From: Xanthomarina sp. F2636L
GTDB taxonomy: Bacteria > Bacteroidota > Bacteroidia > Flavobacteriales > Flavobacteriaceae
Assembly (NCBI RefSeq): GCF_026410195.1
Contig: NZ_JAPMLM010000058.1
Span: forward strand, 248,001 to 312,000
Direction: 5' to 3'
Length of the DNA stretch: 64,000 nucleotides
In this document: piece by piece, positions 33,509-42,556 of the stretch
How the letters are laid out: every line of letters begins with the position of its first letter
Numbering within the stretch: position 1 is the stretch's first letter
Position numbers and translations under genes: made by a program
The notes under the pieces: generated by a model
Database searches by the model: none
What the model saw: only the letters and a program-made list of their open reading frames with translations
What the model was told of the DNA's origin: nothing

Positions 33509-35407
33509 TTATAGTTTTATAATTTTTTTTGTAAACGTATTTTTATCTGAAGCTAAAGTTAAGAAGTAGGTTCCAGCTTTTAACTTGGAAACATTTATAG
33601 TTTCATTTTCTAAATTACCATTCATAATTTCTTGACCTATAATATTTAAAATTCTGTAAGACACATGATCAGATGAATTTTTGAGTTTCACATTTAAAAT
33701 ATAATCCTTAACTGGATTTGGATAAACTCTAACTGTTTTATCTGTTAAATTATTAACAGATAAAGTACCATTTATATTAATATTATCGATGGCTATATCA
33801 CTATTAAAATTAGCTCCTCTAATGGCTCTAAAGCGAAATTTTATAGTTTGTCCTGCATAAGCCGATAAATCAATTTGTCTTTCAAGATAGGGGTCAGCAC
33901 TATTAAGTTGTTGTTGACCAATAATTGCGGGACTTATATCGTTAACAAAACCAGAACCTGAGTCAATATCAATATGTAATTCTCCCATAGTGCTACCATA
34001 CATGTGATAAGTAAAAGTTAAAGTTGCATCGTAAAAATTAATATCGATACATGGAGAGGTATATTCAGCCACGTCTCCAGAGTTTGAGCCCGAAGCTTCT
34101 GTGTAGATATAAAGGCCATCTCCAGCAGGTGAATTATCTCCAGTTGGTCCTGTCTGAGGAGAAAAAGTTGTTCCAGCGTTTAGTGTCCATAAAAAACTGG
34201 AATTTGCTGTACTAGTAGCATTCCATCCATCGGCTTGTAAATTGGTAAGGGTATTAAAATCTCTAGCAAAAGGAAGGTTTTCTATGGCACCTATTTTTAT
34301 AAATTCAGAATTACTTTTTGTAATAGAAGATGTTGCATTATAAATAGTTAAAGTTACATCGTAAATACCAGTTGAGTTATATGTATGACTGGGATTTTGT
34401 GTTGTATAGTCTATAATATCGTCTCCATCTACATCCCATTCCCACGATGTTGCTCCATTACTATTGTCTGTAAAGTTTACCGCTAAGGAGTTTTCGCAAG
34501 ATTGAGTCTGATCGGCAACAAAATCAACATTAAAACTAGAGCAAGCAAAGTTGTTTCTAATGGTTTGAAACGTCGCATATAATCTTGCATATTGTTGTGG
34601 AGAAAATAAAACCCTACATTCTTTTCTAGAATAGGACATGACGTTACTTGGGTCTGGGACATAAGTATCTCCATTTGCATCCGTGTCTGTACCAATATAA
34701 ACACAAGATGCATTAACATTGGAATAAGATAAAGTAGGGTCTGCTGGAGTATCACATAAATAATCTCCTTCTGTAGTACAATTAGAACCATCAACCAATT
34801 CGTTTGGAGTGCCACCATGTGTATGCCTTAAACTAAAAAAATGTCCCATTTCATGTGCCAATGTACTGCCATTTAACGCACAAGAATTAACCATAATTAT
34901 GGTGTCTGGACCACCTGGATAATAGGCGTAACCACAAACGTTATTTCCATTACTAGTAGCCGTATTTGCAAAATAAATATTAATTAATCCTGAAACATTA
35001 TTTGCTCCGGTTAATGCCGTCTCATCTGAATCTACAAAATCGTAATAAGTGCTATCGTCTATATAATTAATAGCATCGCATATATAAAATTCCATATTAG
35101 CATTTACATAAAACGCGTTCATGACGTTCATGGCATCATTCAATTGAGAAACAGACAGACCTCCAGTACCTGAAGATGTTCTAATTATATGTGCTTTAAT
35201 AGGAATTGAAGTTATTGTAAGACGAGAATTAGAATTATTTAAATACTCTTGTTCAAACTCGATTATTTGCTGTTTGTTGTTCTCATAGAATTCTAAAGAT
35301 TCTGGTGTTTCAATAGTTCCGCACTCTGTCATTTCTTGTGAAAATAAGCTATTTTGAAGTAAGAGGGCAAAACAAAAAATAAGTAATATTTTGTTTGTGG
35401 TTTTCAT
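33509..35407 (-). CDS. Secreted M43-family metallopeptidase with PKD domain and T9SS sorting domain
   Basis: Protein of 632 residues. A signal peptide (about residues 1-23) precedes a pappalysin/cytophagalysin-type catalytic domain with zinc motif HEMGHFFSLRH (185-195) and Met-turn NVMSYSRKECR near residue 257. A PKD domain follows near residues 295-370 (SWEWDVDGDDIIDYTTQNPSHTY...), then a MAM/jelly-roll-like domain. The end is a type IX secretion sorting domain (VYPNPVKDYILNV to KKIIKL). It is exported across the outer membrane, probably to digest extracellular protein. No partner gene is adjacent. Confidence 0.92.
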   Translation of the reverse strand: MKTTNKILLIFCFALLLQNSLFSQEMTECGTIETPESLEFYENNKQQIIEFEQEYLNNSNSRLTITSIPIKAHIIRTSSGTGGLSVSQLNDAMNVMNAFYVNANMEFYICDAINYIDDSTYYDFVDSDETALTGANNVSGLINIYFANTATSNGNNVCGYAYYPGGPDTIIMVNSCALNGSTLAHEMGHFFSLRHTHGGTPNELVDGSNCTTEGDYLCDTPADPTLSYSNVNASCVYIGTDTDANGDTYVPDPSNVMSYSRKECRVLFSPQQYARLYATFQTIRNNFACSSFNVDFVADQTQSCENSLAVNFTDNSNGATSWEWDVDGDDIIDYTTQNPSHTYNSTGIYDVTLTIYNATSSITKSNSEFIKIGAIENLPFARDFNTLTNLQADGWNATSTANSSFLWTLNAGTTFSPQTGPTGDNSPAGDGLYIYTEASGSNSGDVAEYTSPCIDINFYDATLTFTYHMYGSTMGELHIDIDSGSGFVNDISPAIIGQQQLNSADPYLERQIDLSAYAGQTIKFRFRAIRGANFNSDIAIDNININGTLSVNNLTDKTVRVYPNPVKDYILNVKLKNSSDHVSYRILNIIGQEIMNGNLENETINVSKLKAGTYFLTLASDKNTFTKKIIKL

Positions 35408-35548
35408 GAGTGAAGGTGTTGATTAATAGAGGTATAAGATAAGTAAATATAAATTATAAATATATATTAAAGAATGATAATTATTACTGGAAATATAATA
35501 TGCCAATAAAAAAAAGAAATATAATTCTATTTTTACAAAAAAAATATC

Positions 35549-36175
35549 CTGAATTACGACATACTAATATCGTTTATTGTAGCTACCTCAGCCTTAGCTT
35601 TTTCTCCTGGGCCAGACAATATCTATGTCTTAATGCAAAGTATTAGCCATGGAAAAACGTCTGGGTTAGCTACTGTATCTGGATTAATATCAGGTTGTTT
35701 GGTGCATACTACTTTAGTAGCTTTTGGTGTTTCGGCTCTTATAAAAGAAAACGATTCTTTGTTTTTTATCATCAAACTTTTTGGAGCAGCATACTTATTG
35801 TATTTAGCACATACTGTTTATAAAAGTGATGCCTCATTACAGTTAGGATCAGGAAGTGTTCCAAAGAAAACTGGGACTCAACTATTTAAACAAGGCTTTT
35901 TAATGAATGTTTTAAATCCAAAAGTCTCTCTGTTTTTTCTCGCCTTATTTCCTGGCTTTTTGTTTAGTAACACTTTGAGTGAAGTGACACAGTTCTATGT
36001 ATTAGGATTTCTGTTTATGGCAGTTTCCTTTATTATTTTTTCTTCCATTGCTCTTTTGGCTGGCTCTATTTCAACCTATATAACACAGCATAAACATATT
36101 GGAAGCTATTTAAAATGGTTGCAAATATTCGTATTTGTAGGAATTGCCGTTTTCATCTTATTTTCAAAAAAATAG
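35549..36175 (+). CDS. LysE-family exporter, start codon not canonical
   Basis: Inner-membrane exporter of about 208 residues, six helices. The conserved first helix and SPGPDNIYVLMQS motif lie upstream of the first in-frame ATG (35633), so translation must begin earlier. Reading back in frame gives NYDILISFIVATSALAFSPGPD, and the position where relatives have Met is a CTG (35549), preceded by ATC; no ATG, GTG or TTG is available before the stop at 35522. A TATTTTTA box at 35528 puts the transcript start only a few bases upstream. The family exports amino acids such as lysine, threonine or homoserine lactones; the substrate here is unknown. Confidence 0.8.
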   Translation: MNYDILISFIVATSALAFSPGPDNIYVLMQSISHGKTSGLATVSGLISGCLVHTTLVAFGVSALIKENDSLFFIIKLFGAAYLLYLAHTVYKSDASLQLGSGSVPKKTGTQLFKQGFLMNVLNPKVSLFFLALFPGFLFSNTLSEVTQFYVLGFLFMAVSFIIFSSIALLAGSISTYITQHKHIGSYLKWLQIFVFVGIAVFILFSKK

Positions 36176-36205
36176 TCCTATTTTTACACTTCCAAGCAAA
36201 TAAGA

Positions 36206-37069
36206 ATGTCCGATTTTATAAAAATTATTGAATGTCCTAGAGATGCTATGCAAGGCATCAAGGATTTTATTCCTACCGAAAAAAAAGTACAATATATTCA
36301 GTCCTTATTACGCGTTGGGTTCGATACTATTGATTTTGGAAGTTTCGTGTCTCCAAAAGCCATTCCTCAAATGGTGGATACGTCTCAAGTATTAGATCAA
36401 CTGGATCTTAGTAAAACCGAAAGCAAATTATTAGCTATTATAGCAAATACTCGTGGAGCTCAAGATGCCTCAATGCATAAGCAAATTGATTATCTAGGTT
36501 ATCCATTTTCTATTTCAGAAAATTTCCAAATGCGGAACACACATAAAACTATAGCGCAGTCTGTTGTTACTTTAAATGAAATTCTTGAAATAGCCGATAA
36601 AACAAATAAAGAAGTGGTGGTTTATATTTCTATGGGTTTTGGAAACCCCTATGGAGATCCATGGGATGTGGATGTAGTAGGAGAGTGGACTGAAAGATTG
36701 TCTAATATGGGCGTTAAAATTTTGTCTCTTAGCGATACTATTGGAAGCTCTAATCCTGAAAATATTAATTATTTATTCTCTAATTTAATTCCAAAGTATC
36801 CGGATATAGAGTTTGGAGCACACCTTCATACAACACCAACTACATGGTTTGAGAAGGTCGATGCAGCCTATAGAGCCGGGTGTAAACGTTTTGATGGCGC
36901 TATTCAAGGTTTTGGTGGATGTCCAATGGCAAAAGATGAATTAACAGGAAATATGCCTACCGAAAAATTACTGTCATATTTTACTCAAAAAAAGGTTTCA
37001 AACTTAAATGCTTTAAGTTTTGAGAGTGCTTATAATGAAGCGACTAAAATATTTAAAGCTTACCACTAA
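36206..37069 (+). CDS. Hydroxymethylglutaryl-CoA lyase
   Basis: Protein of 287 residues, DRE-TIM barrel metalloenzyme. It shows the N-terminal ECPRDAMQGI, VDTSQVL, the metal-site loop GAHLHTTPTTW, and the catalytic-Cys loop GFGGCPMAKDELTGNMPTE near the end. It splits HMG-CoA into acetyl-CoA and acetoacetate, the last step of leucine breakdown. It follows the LysE-family gene by 30 bp and may be co-transcribed with it. Confidence 0.93.
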   Translation: MSDFIKIIECPRDAMQGIKDFIPTEKKVQYIQSLLRVGFDTIDFGSFVSPKAIPQMVDTSQVLDQLDLSKTESKLLAIIANTRGAQDASMHKQIDYLGYPFSISENFQMRNTHKTIAQSVVTLNEILEIADKTNKEVVVYISMGFGNPYGDPWDVDVVGEWTERLSNMGVKILSLSDTIGSSNPENINYLFSNLIPKYPDIEFGAHLHTTPTTWFEKVDAAYRAGCKRFDGAIQGFGGCPMAKDELTGNMPTEKLLSYFTQKKVSNLNALSFESAYNEATKIFKAYH

Positions 37070-37137
37070 TTATAAAAGTCACTTAATTTTCACGTCTTCA
37101 ATAAGTTAAAATATTTGTTAAAATTTTATTTTAAATT

Positions 37138-37218
37138 AATCTAAATAAGTTTTGTGTTTTTAAAATGCTATTCTATTTTTGCCGGATAATTATACAATTA
37201 TTTGTAACAAGTCTAAAT
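37138..37218 (+). promoter_or_regulatory. Promoter and paired operators of the porin-FMN protein cluster
   Basis: AATCTAAAT (37138-37146) ends 4 bp before TTTG (37151-37154); 19 bp later comes TATTTTTG (37174-37181). A second copy, AGTCTAAAT (37210-37218), lies in the leader, 26 bp before the ATG at 37244. Spacing matches the siderophore-type receptor promoter at 28480. Confidence 0.65.
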
Positions 37219-37243
37219 AAGAATAATATTTAAATAACCAAAA

Positions 37244-38422
37244 ATGAAAAATGTATTATTGGTAGTAGCCTTATTAATTTCAGCTATTACATTTTCTCAA
37301 ACAGTACCAGATTCCTTATATACTAATCCAAAACAACAAGAAAATTCAGCGCAACGTATCTTATCAGGTAATGTTAGTTCTGGTGTAACAGTGGGTGGTT
37401 ATGGAGAAATTACTTATAATCAGCCAGAAGGTGACAACGGTGAACTTGATGTACAACGTTTAGTATTGCTATTTGGTTACAAGTTTAACGATAAAGTTCA
37501 ATTTGTAACAGAAGTAGAATTAGAACATGTGGAGGAAGTTTATGTAGAACAAGCCTTTTTACAATATAGCTTAACAGATCGAGTGAATCTTCGTGGAGGG
37601 TTAATGTTAATACCAATGGGTATTATTAATGAGTATCACGAACCAACAACTTTTAATGGTGTTGAAAGACCAAGTATGGATAAGAGCATTGTACCTACTA
37701 CTTGGAGAGAAATTGGAGTAGGAGTTTCAGGAAGATTTGATGAGATTTCTTTAGGTTACCAAGCTTATGTATTTACTGGATTTGCATCTGTAAATGGCTC
37801 TAAGGTTTTAGGAGGTAAAGATGGTTTGCGAAATGGAAGACAAAAAGGAATTCAATCCACCGTAGATTCTCCAAACTTCTCGGCTAAATTAGATTATTAC
37901 GGATTACCAGGATTGCGTTTGGGGTTATCAGGATATGTTGGACGTTCTCAAGCGGAAGATGATGTAGAAGAACTTGATGGTTCTAGTGTAGGATTATCAA
38001 TGGTAGGCCTAGATGCCCGTTATGCATACAAACGTATAGCTGCTCGTGGACAATTTGTATATTCTGGCATAACAGATACAGAAGCTTATAATGCATTGTA
38101 TTACGATTTAGAAGCTGATCCAAACCAAGGTTTAGGAAGTGCCATGCAAGGTTGGTATTTAGAAGCTTCTTTTAATTTATTACCACTTAAAAAACAACAA
38201 CAATTGTATGCATTTGCTCGTTATGAAGACTATGATACAAACGCTTCAGTTAAAGGAGATTTATTAGTAAATAATGCTTATAATAGAAGTGATTGGACTT
38301 TAGGATTAACGTATAAAATAACTCCTGGAGCTGTAGTAAAAGCTGATTATCAGTTTAAAAATGATGCAACTAATAATAGCCTGCCAAATCAATTAAATTT
38401 TGGTATTGGTGTATGGTTTTAA
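37244..38422 (+). CDS. Outer membrane porin-like protein
   Basis: Protein of 392 residues with a signal peptide ending ITFSQ. The body is made of amphipathic strands (VQRLVLLFGYKFNDKVQFVTEVELEH, QAFLQYSLTDRVNLRGGLMLIPMG, ITPGAVVKADYQFKNDATNN) and closes with FGIGVWF, a typical terminal barrel strand. This is the pattern of phosphate-selective (OprP-like) porins. Its promoter carries the same operator pair as the siderophore-type receptor, so expression is probably tied to metal supply. The FMN-binding gene lies 115 bp downstream, after a hairpin. Confidence 0.8.
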   Translation: MKNVLLVVALLISAITFSQTVPDSLYTNPKQQENSAQRILSGNVSSGVTVGGYGEITYNQPEGDNGELDVQRLVLLFGYKFNDKVQFVTEVELEHVEEVYVEQAFLQYSLTDRVNLRGGLMLIPMGIINEYHEPTTFNGVERPSMDKSIVPTTWREIGVGVSGRFDEISLGYQAYVFTGFASVNGSKVLGGKDGLRNGRQKGIQSTVDSPNFSAKLDYYGLPGLRLGLSGYVGRSQAEDDVEELDGSSVGLSMVGLDARYAYKRIAARGQFVYSGITDTEAYNALYYDLEADPNQGLGSAMQGWYLEASFNLLPLKKQQQLYAFARYEDYDTNASVKGDLLVNNAYNRSDWTLGLTYKITPGAVVKADYQFKNDATNNSLPNQLNFGIGVWF

Positions 38423-38456
38423 TAAAACTAATTAATTTTTGATTTTTATTTTCCTA

Positions 38457-38490
38457 TAGCTAGAGTTGAAGTATTAATTCACTCTAGCTA
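38457..38490 (+). terminator. Strong hairpin after the porin gene
   Basis: TAGCTAGAGT and ACTCTAGCTA pair perfectly over 10 bp, and GAA/TTC extends the stem with one bulged T. Only short T clusters follow, so it is an RNA-stabilising or partial terminator hairpin. Confidence 0.65.
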
Positions 38491-38503
38491 TTTGGCATTT
38501 TAG

Positions 38504-38533
38504 TTGGTATCACTAAACATTTAAATATCTTTG
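38504..38533 (+). promoter_or_regulatory. Promoter overlapping the FMN-binding gene start
   Basis: TTG (38504-38506), 19 bp, TATCTTTG (38526-38533). Transcription would begin at about the ATG at 38538, which implies a leaderless message or a later start codon. Confidence 0.6.
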
Positions 38534-38537
38534 CAAA

Positions 38538-39065
38538 ATGAATATAAAATATTTCATGATCCTTTTTGTTTTTTTAACCCTTCAAGATATTGGGTTATCT
38601 AAAAGCATTCAGAAGAAGGTTGATAAAGAAATAACTGAAACATTTCAGGTAAACACCTTTAAGTTTGAGGCTTTTATAATCCCCAAAGACGCATCAACTG
38701 GTTTGCCTTCAAAATTTGAAGCAGATAATTTTTTTCAAATTCATGCAAACAATAAATTAATTGGCTATGCTTATATTTCTAAAGCGCCAAGTAAAACAGA
38801 TGAATTTGATTATCTAGCTTTATTAGATCCTGAACTAGTTATATTAAAAACAAAAGTATTGGTGTATAGAGAGGATTATGGTGGAGAAATAGGTAGCAAA
38901 CGTTGGTTGAAACAGTTTGTGGGTAAAACCCAAAACGATGATTTGAGATATGGAGATAATATCATGGCTATTTCTGGAGCAACTATTTCTGTAAGATCTA
39001 TGACAACTGCCATGAATAACTTATTGATATCGTTAAAAACGCTTCATTCTAAAAACATTATTTAG
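38538..39065 (+). CDS. FMN-binding domain protein, exported
   Basis: Protein of 175 residues with an N-terminal hydrophobic export segment. The C-terminal half holds AISGATISVRSMTTAMNNLL, the SGATxS-type motif to which FMN is attached through a Thr or Ser in NqrC/RnfG-like domains (by the ApbE transferase, not encoded here). It would carry electrons outside the inner membrane. The next gene starts 1 bp after its stop and encodes a membrane protein, the likely redox partner. It follows the porin and may share its metal response. Confidence 0.8.
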   Translation: MNIKYFMILFVFLTLQDIGLSKSIQKKVDKEITETFQVNTFKFEAFIIPKDASTGLPSKFEADNFFQIHANNKLIGYAYISKAPSKTDEFDYLALLDPELVILKTKVLVYREDYGGEIGSKRWLKQFVGKTQNDDLRYGDNIMAISGATISVRSMTTAMNNLLISLKTLHSKNII

Positions 39066-39066
39066 T

Positions 39067-39558
39067 ATGCAAATCAATGGATTGATACTTACATTTCCCA
39101 AAGAAATAAAACTTTTAATTTCAGCTTTTATTATTGTATTGAGTGTTGGTTTTTACTCAGGAATCCTTTTTGTAGGCGAAACATCTACAGCTAAACCAAA
39201 TGGTATTGAAGAACAGTATTTAGGAAACGAATTTAATGAAGATGCTACTGTTATGAAGTTTAAGAAAAGCGAACAAGAAATGTTAACTTTGGTACATAAC
39301 CACATTTTATCCATGTCCATTATTTTCTTTTTGGTAGGTCTTATTTTAAGTACTACCAAGCTCAATAAAAAACTTAAGTTGTTTTTAATAATAGAACCAT
39401 TTTTATCCGTTATACTTACTTTTGGCGGTCTTTATTTTCTTTGGTCTGGTCTTTTATGGATGAAATATATAGTGATGATTTCAGGTTTTTTTATGGTCGT
39501 ATGTTTTACTCTTTCCATTTTAATTATTCTAAAACAATTATTGATTTTAAAAAAGTAA
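39067..39558 (+). CDS. Four-helix membrane protein, possible redox partner
   Basis: Protein of 163 residues with four hydrophobic helices (about residues 16-36, 82-99, 105-124 and 131-157). An external segment after helix 1 is acidic, and helix 2 opens with LVHNHILSM, whose two His residues could bind haem or a quinone site. The gene begins 1 bp after the FMN-binding protein gene, so the two are coupled. No family was recognised; a role in passing electrons from the membrane to the flavoprotein is inferred. Confidence 0.6.
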   Translation: MQINGLILTFPKEIKLLISAFIIVLSVGFYSGILFVGETSTAKPNGIEEQYLGNEFNEDATVMKFKKSEQEMLTLVHNHILSMSIIFFLVGLILSTTKLNKKLKLFLIIEPFLSVILTFGGLYFLWSGLLWMKYIVMISGFFMVVCFTLSILIILKQLLILKK

Positions 39559-39601
39559 GTATTTAAAAATTTCTCGTAATTTTATGCTTCATTTTATATA
39601 T

Positions 39602-40306
39602 ATGAAGTCCTTACTATTTATATTTTTAGTTGTTATTTCATCAAATATATATTCTAAAGAATATAAAAATTTAAAGAAATATCAAGAATTATTTGGTAAT
39701 ATTCAACTAGCACCATCCGACTGGCTCTGTAAAGACAGAAAAAATAACACCCTGGTTTGGCAACAAGCAAATGTCTATAATTTAGAAAATAACCTGCCCT
39801 TAGAATACGAAACTATTCAGCAGCGAACCGATTTCTATCTATGGCTTTTTAAGACTTTAGATAAAAAAGAACAGGAAGTGGTCTGGCCAAAAATGGCACA
39901 CTATATTTCAAATAAACTAGAAATCACTCATTCTTTTCCGTTTAATATATTTATTCGAAAAGAAGTAAAACGATATGCAACTAAAGGAAGTGAAACTGTT
40001 TTTATTAAAGCTTTTGGAAGAATAAAAGAACTTTATTTTTCAGAATCAATTTTAAAGTCTGATAATGCCTTAACTTGGGATGAAGCTATAATCCATGAGG
40101 AGCAATACATCTGGTTACAAGAAATTTATAACGAAATAGATCCTAAAACTCTTAAAACTATAGATAAAATGGCTAAAGGGAAATGTGTTTATAAGTTTAT
40201 GGTGCCAAAAGAAGTTGTTTTTTCAGGAGATTTATCTAATGAAGAAAACCGTTATAACTATGCTTTGAATACTTTAAGAGTTTATTGCCAAACCGAATAT
40301 GAATAA
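39602..40306 (+). CDS. Exported protein of unknown function
   Basis: Protein of 234 residues from the ATG at 39602 (another ATG at 39584 adds six residues before the signal peptide). The signal peptide is KSLLFIFLVVISSNIYS. The mature part is mostly helical, with WLCKDRKNNTLVWQQANVYNL near the start, a repeated pattern of aromatic residues and a late pair of Cys. No family or catalytic motif was recognised. It follows the membrane protein gene closely and may belong to the same transcript. Confidence 0.6.
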   Translation: MKSLLFIFLVVISSNIYSKEYKNLKKYQELFGNIQLAPSDWLCKDRKNNTLVWQQANVYNLENNLPLEYETIQQRTDFYLWLFKTLDKKEQEVVWPKMAHYISNKLEITHSFPFNIFIRKEVKRYATKGSETVFIKAFGRIKELYFSESILKSDNALTWDEAIIHEEQYIWLQEIYNEIDPKTLKTIDKMAKGKCVYKFMVPKEVVFSGDLSNEENRYNYALNTLRVYCQTEYE

Positions 40307-40345
40307 TTTAATAAAAACTTAAAACTAATTTCCCTATAAATATTG

Positions 40346-40376
40346 TACATTTGCACGCAATTATAAATGTAATTGC
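40346..40376 (+). promoter_or_regulatory. guaB promoter box and leader hairpin
   Basis: TACATTTG (40346-40353) is a full -7 match, but the -33 box is poor. The leader directly after it is GCAATTA-TAAATG-TAATTGC (40357-40376), a 7-bp perfect hairpin ending 3 bp before the ATG, well placed to hinder ribosome entry or protect the transcript. Confidence 0.5.
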
Positions 40377-40379
40377 AAC

Positions 40380-41852
40380 ATGACATCACATTCAAACAAA
40401 ATTGTAGGAGAAGGTTTAACTTACGACGATGTCCTACTAATTCCAGCTTTCTCAGAAGTCTTACCAAGAGAAGTTAATATTCAAACAAAATTTACTAGAA
40501 ATATATCTATAAATGTCCCAATAGTTTCTGCAGCTATGGACACAGTTACAGAAAGTGCTATGGCTATTGCCATGGCTCGAGAAGGAGGTATTGGTGTGCT
40601 TCATAAAAACATGACCATAGCGCAACAAGCTAATGAGGTACGTAAAGTTAAGCGTGCAGAAAGTGGCATGATAACAGATCCAGTAACTCTAACTATAAAA
40701 GCTACTGTTCTTGATGCCAAACAAAATATGGCTGAACATAGTATTGGAGGGATTCCAATTGTAGATGACCAAGGTTTTTTAAAAGGAATTGTTACCAATA
40801 GAGATTTACGTTTTGAAAAAGATGGAGAGAGACCCATTGTTGAAGTTATGACAAGTGGCAAACTTGTAACAGCTCCAGTTGGAACATCTTTACAACAAGC
40901 TGAGGTTATTTTACAAGAACATAAAATTGAAAAACTACTAATTGTTGATGATAATTATAAATTAGCAGGCTTAATTACCTTTAGAGATATTACAAAACTA
41001 ACCCAAAAGCCTATTTCAAACAAAGATGTGTATGGTCGTTTACGTGTTGCTGCTGCTCTTGGAGTAACTGCAGATGCCGTAGAACGTACAGAAGCATTAG
41101 TCAAATCTGGAGTAGATGCTGTAATTATTGACACGGCTCACGGACACACCAGAGGTGTGGTTGCTGTGTTGAAAGAAGTTAAAGCTAAATTTCCAAGTTT
41201 AGATGTCATAGTTGGAAATATAGCAACGGCTGAAGCAGCAAAATATCTAGTTGAAGCTGGTGCCGATGCCGTTAAAGTTGGAATTGGTCCGGGTTCTATA
41301 TGTACAACTCGTGTAGTGGCAGGAGTGGGTTATCCACAATTTTCTGCTGTACTAGAAGTTACAGCAGCCATTAAAGGATCGGGTATTCCTGTAATTGCAG
41401 ATGGAGGAATCCGTTACACAGGAGATATTCCTAAGGCTATTGCAGCTGGAGCAGATTGTGTGATGCTAGGCTCCTTATTAGCCGGGACAAAGGAAAGTCC
41501 TGGAGAAACTATTATTTACGAAGGAAGAAAATATAAATCCTATAGAGGTATGGGGTCTGTAGAAGCCATGAAACAAGGTAGTAAAGACCGTTATTTCCAA
41601 GATATAGAAGACGATATTAAAAAATTAGTGCCAGAAGGCATTGTTGGACGTGTTCCTTATAAAGGAGAATTGTTTGAAAGTATCCATCAGTTTATAGGAG
41701 GATTAAGAGCAGGAATGGGATATTGTGGAGCAAAAGATATTGCTACTTTAAAAGAAAATGGACAATTTGTTAAAATCACATCTTCTGGGATTAATGAAAG
41801 TCATCCACATGATGTAACCATTACCAAAGAGTCACCAAATTATTCTAGATAG
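40380..41852 (+). CDS. guaB: IMP dehydrogenase
   Basis: Protein of 490 residues. The TIM-barrel catalytic domain carries the active-site loop [15 protein letters not shown] with its Cys, [12 protein letters not shown] near the start and the flap region [19 protein letters not shown]. Two CBS domains are inserted at about residues 95-205 (MTDPVT-like, then [23 protein letters not shown]). It makes XMP from IMP, the committed step to GMP. It is monocistronic with a hairpin leader. Confidence 0.97.
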   Translation: MTSHSNKIVGEGLTYDDVLLIPAFSEVLPREVNIQTKFTRNISINVPIVSAAMDTVTESAMAIAMAREGGIGVLHKNMTIAQQANEVRKVKRAESGMITDPVTLTIKATVLDAKQNMAEHSIGGIPIVDDQGFLKGIVTNRDLRFEKDGERPIVEVMTSGKLVTAPVGTSLQQAEVILQEHKIEKLLIVDDNYKLAGLITFRDITKLTQKPISNKDVYGRLRVAAALGVTADAVERTEALVKSGVDAVIIDTAHGHTRGVVAVLKEVKAKFPSLDVIVGNIATAEAAKYLVEAGADAVKVGIGPGSICTTRVVAGVGYPQFSAVLEVTAAIKGSGIPVIADGGIRYTGDIPKAIAAGADCVMLGSLLAGTKESPGETIIYEGRKYKSYRGMGSVEAMKQGSKDRYFQDIEDDIKKLVPEGIVGRVPYKGELFESIHQFIGGLRAGMGYCGAKDIATLKENGQFVKITSSGINESHPHDVTITKESPNYSR

Positions 41853-41908
41853 ATTATTATTAGTATCTTATATTTTTATATTTTTACATTAAATATTTAG
41901 TATAAATT

Positions 41909-42556
41909 ATGAAACCTGAAGTGACAACAGATTTTCAGACTGGTCAAGCAGAGATATTTAAAAATCCTATTTTGGAGCGTTTAACCAAAACGGATCCTAT
42001 CTCTAATATTATAGTTTACGGTTTAGTTAATGCAGCTTTAGTATACGTAGCTATTGGAGTTATGGGATTAAGCGTATGGGAGTTTTTAGGTTTATTTGTT
42101 TTCGGTTTGTTTTTTTGGACCTTTGCTGAATATATGTTGCATCGTTTTGTTTTCCATTGGGTAACAGAAGCCAAATGGTCTCAAAGATTTCATTTTATTA
42201 TGCACGGCGCTCACCATAATTACCCAACAGATAAAGACCGTTTATTAATGCCTCCAGTTCCAGGTATTATTTTGGCATCTCTTTTATTTGGAATGTTTTA
42301 TGTTGTTTTCTGGCTTGCCGGATATACGCAGTTAGTGTACGGATTTTTCCCTGGATTTTTTATTGGATATTTATTGTATTCATTTGTACATAGAGCGACT
42401 CACGTCATGCGTCCTCCAAAGCGTTTTAGAGATTTATGGCATCACCATAGTTTACATCATTATAAATACCCTAACAAAGCTTTTGGAGTTTCCAATACGT
42501 TTTGGGATAAAGTTTTTGGTACCATGCCACCAAAAAAGAAGAATAAGAAAGCTTAA
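41909..42556 (+). CDS. Fatty acid hydroxylase/sterol desaturase-family membrane enzyme
   Basis: Protein of 215 residues with four hydrophobic segments and the di-iron histidine clusters: HRFVFH, HGAHHNYP, HRATH and HHHSLHHYK. This matches the small fatty acid 2-hydroxylase branch of the superfamily. In this phylum it probably hydroxylates sphingolipid or other membrane acyl chains. It ends 4 bp inside the convergent sirtuin gene. The basic tail KKKNKK lies on the cytoplasmic side. Confidence 0.88.
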   Translation: MKPEVTTDFQTGQAEIFKNPILERLTKTDPISNIIVYGLVNAALVYVAIGVMGLSVWEFLGLFVFGLFFWTFAEYMLHRFVFHWVTEAKWSQRFHFIMHGAHHNYPTDKDRLLMPPVPGIILASLLFGMFYVVFWLAGYTQLVYGFFPGFFIGYLLYSFVHRATHVMRPPKRFRDLWHHHSLHHYKYPNKAFGVSNTFWDKVFGTMPPKKKNKKA

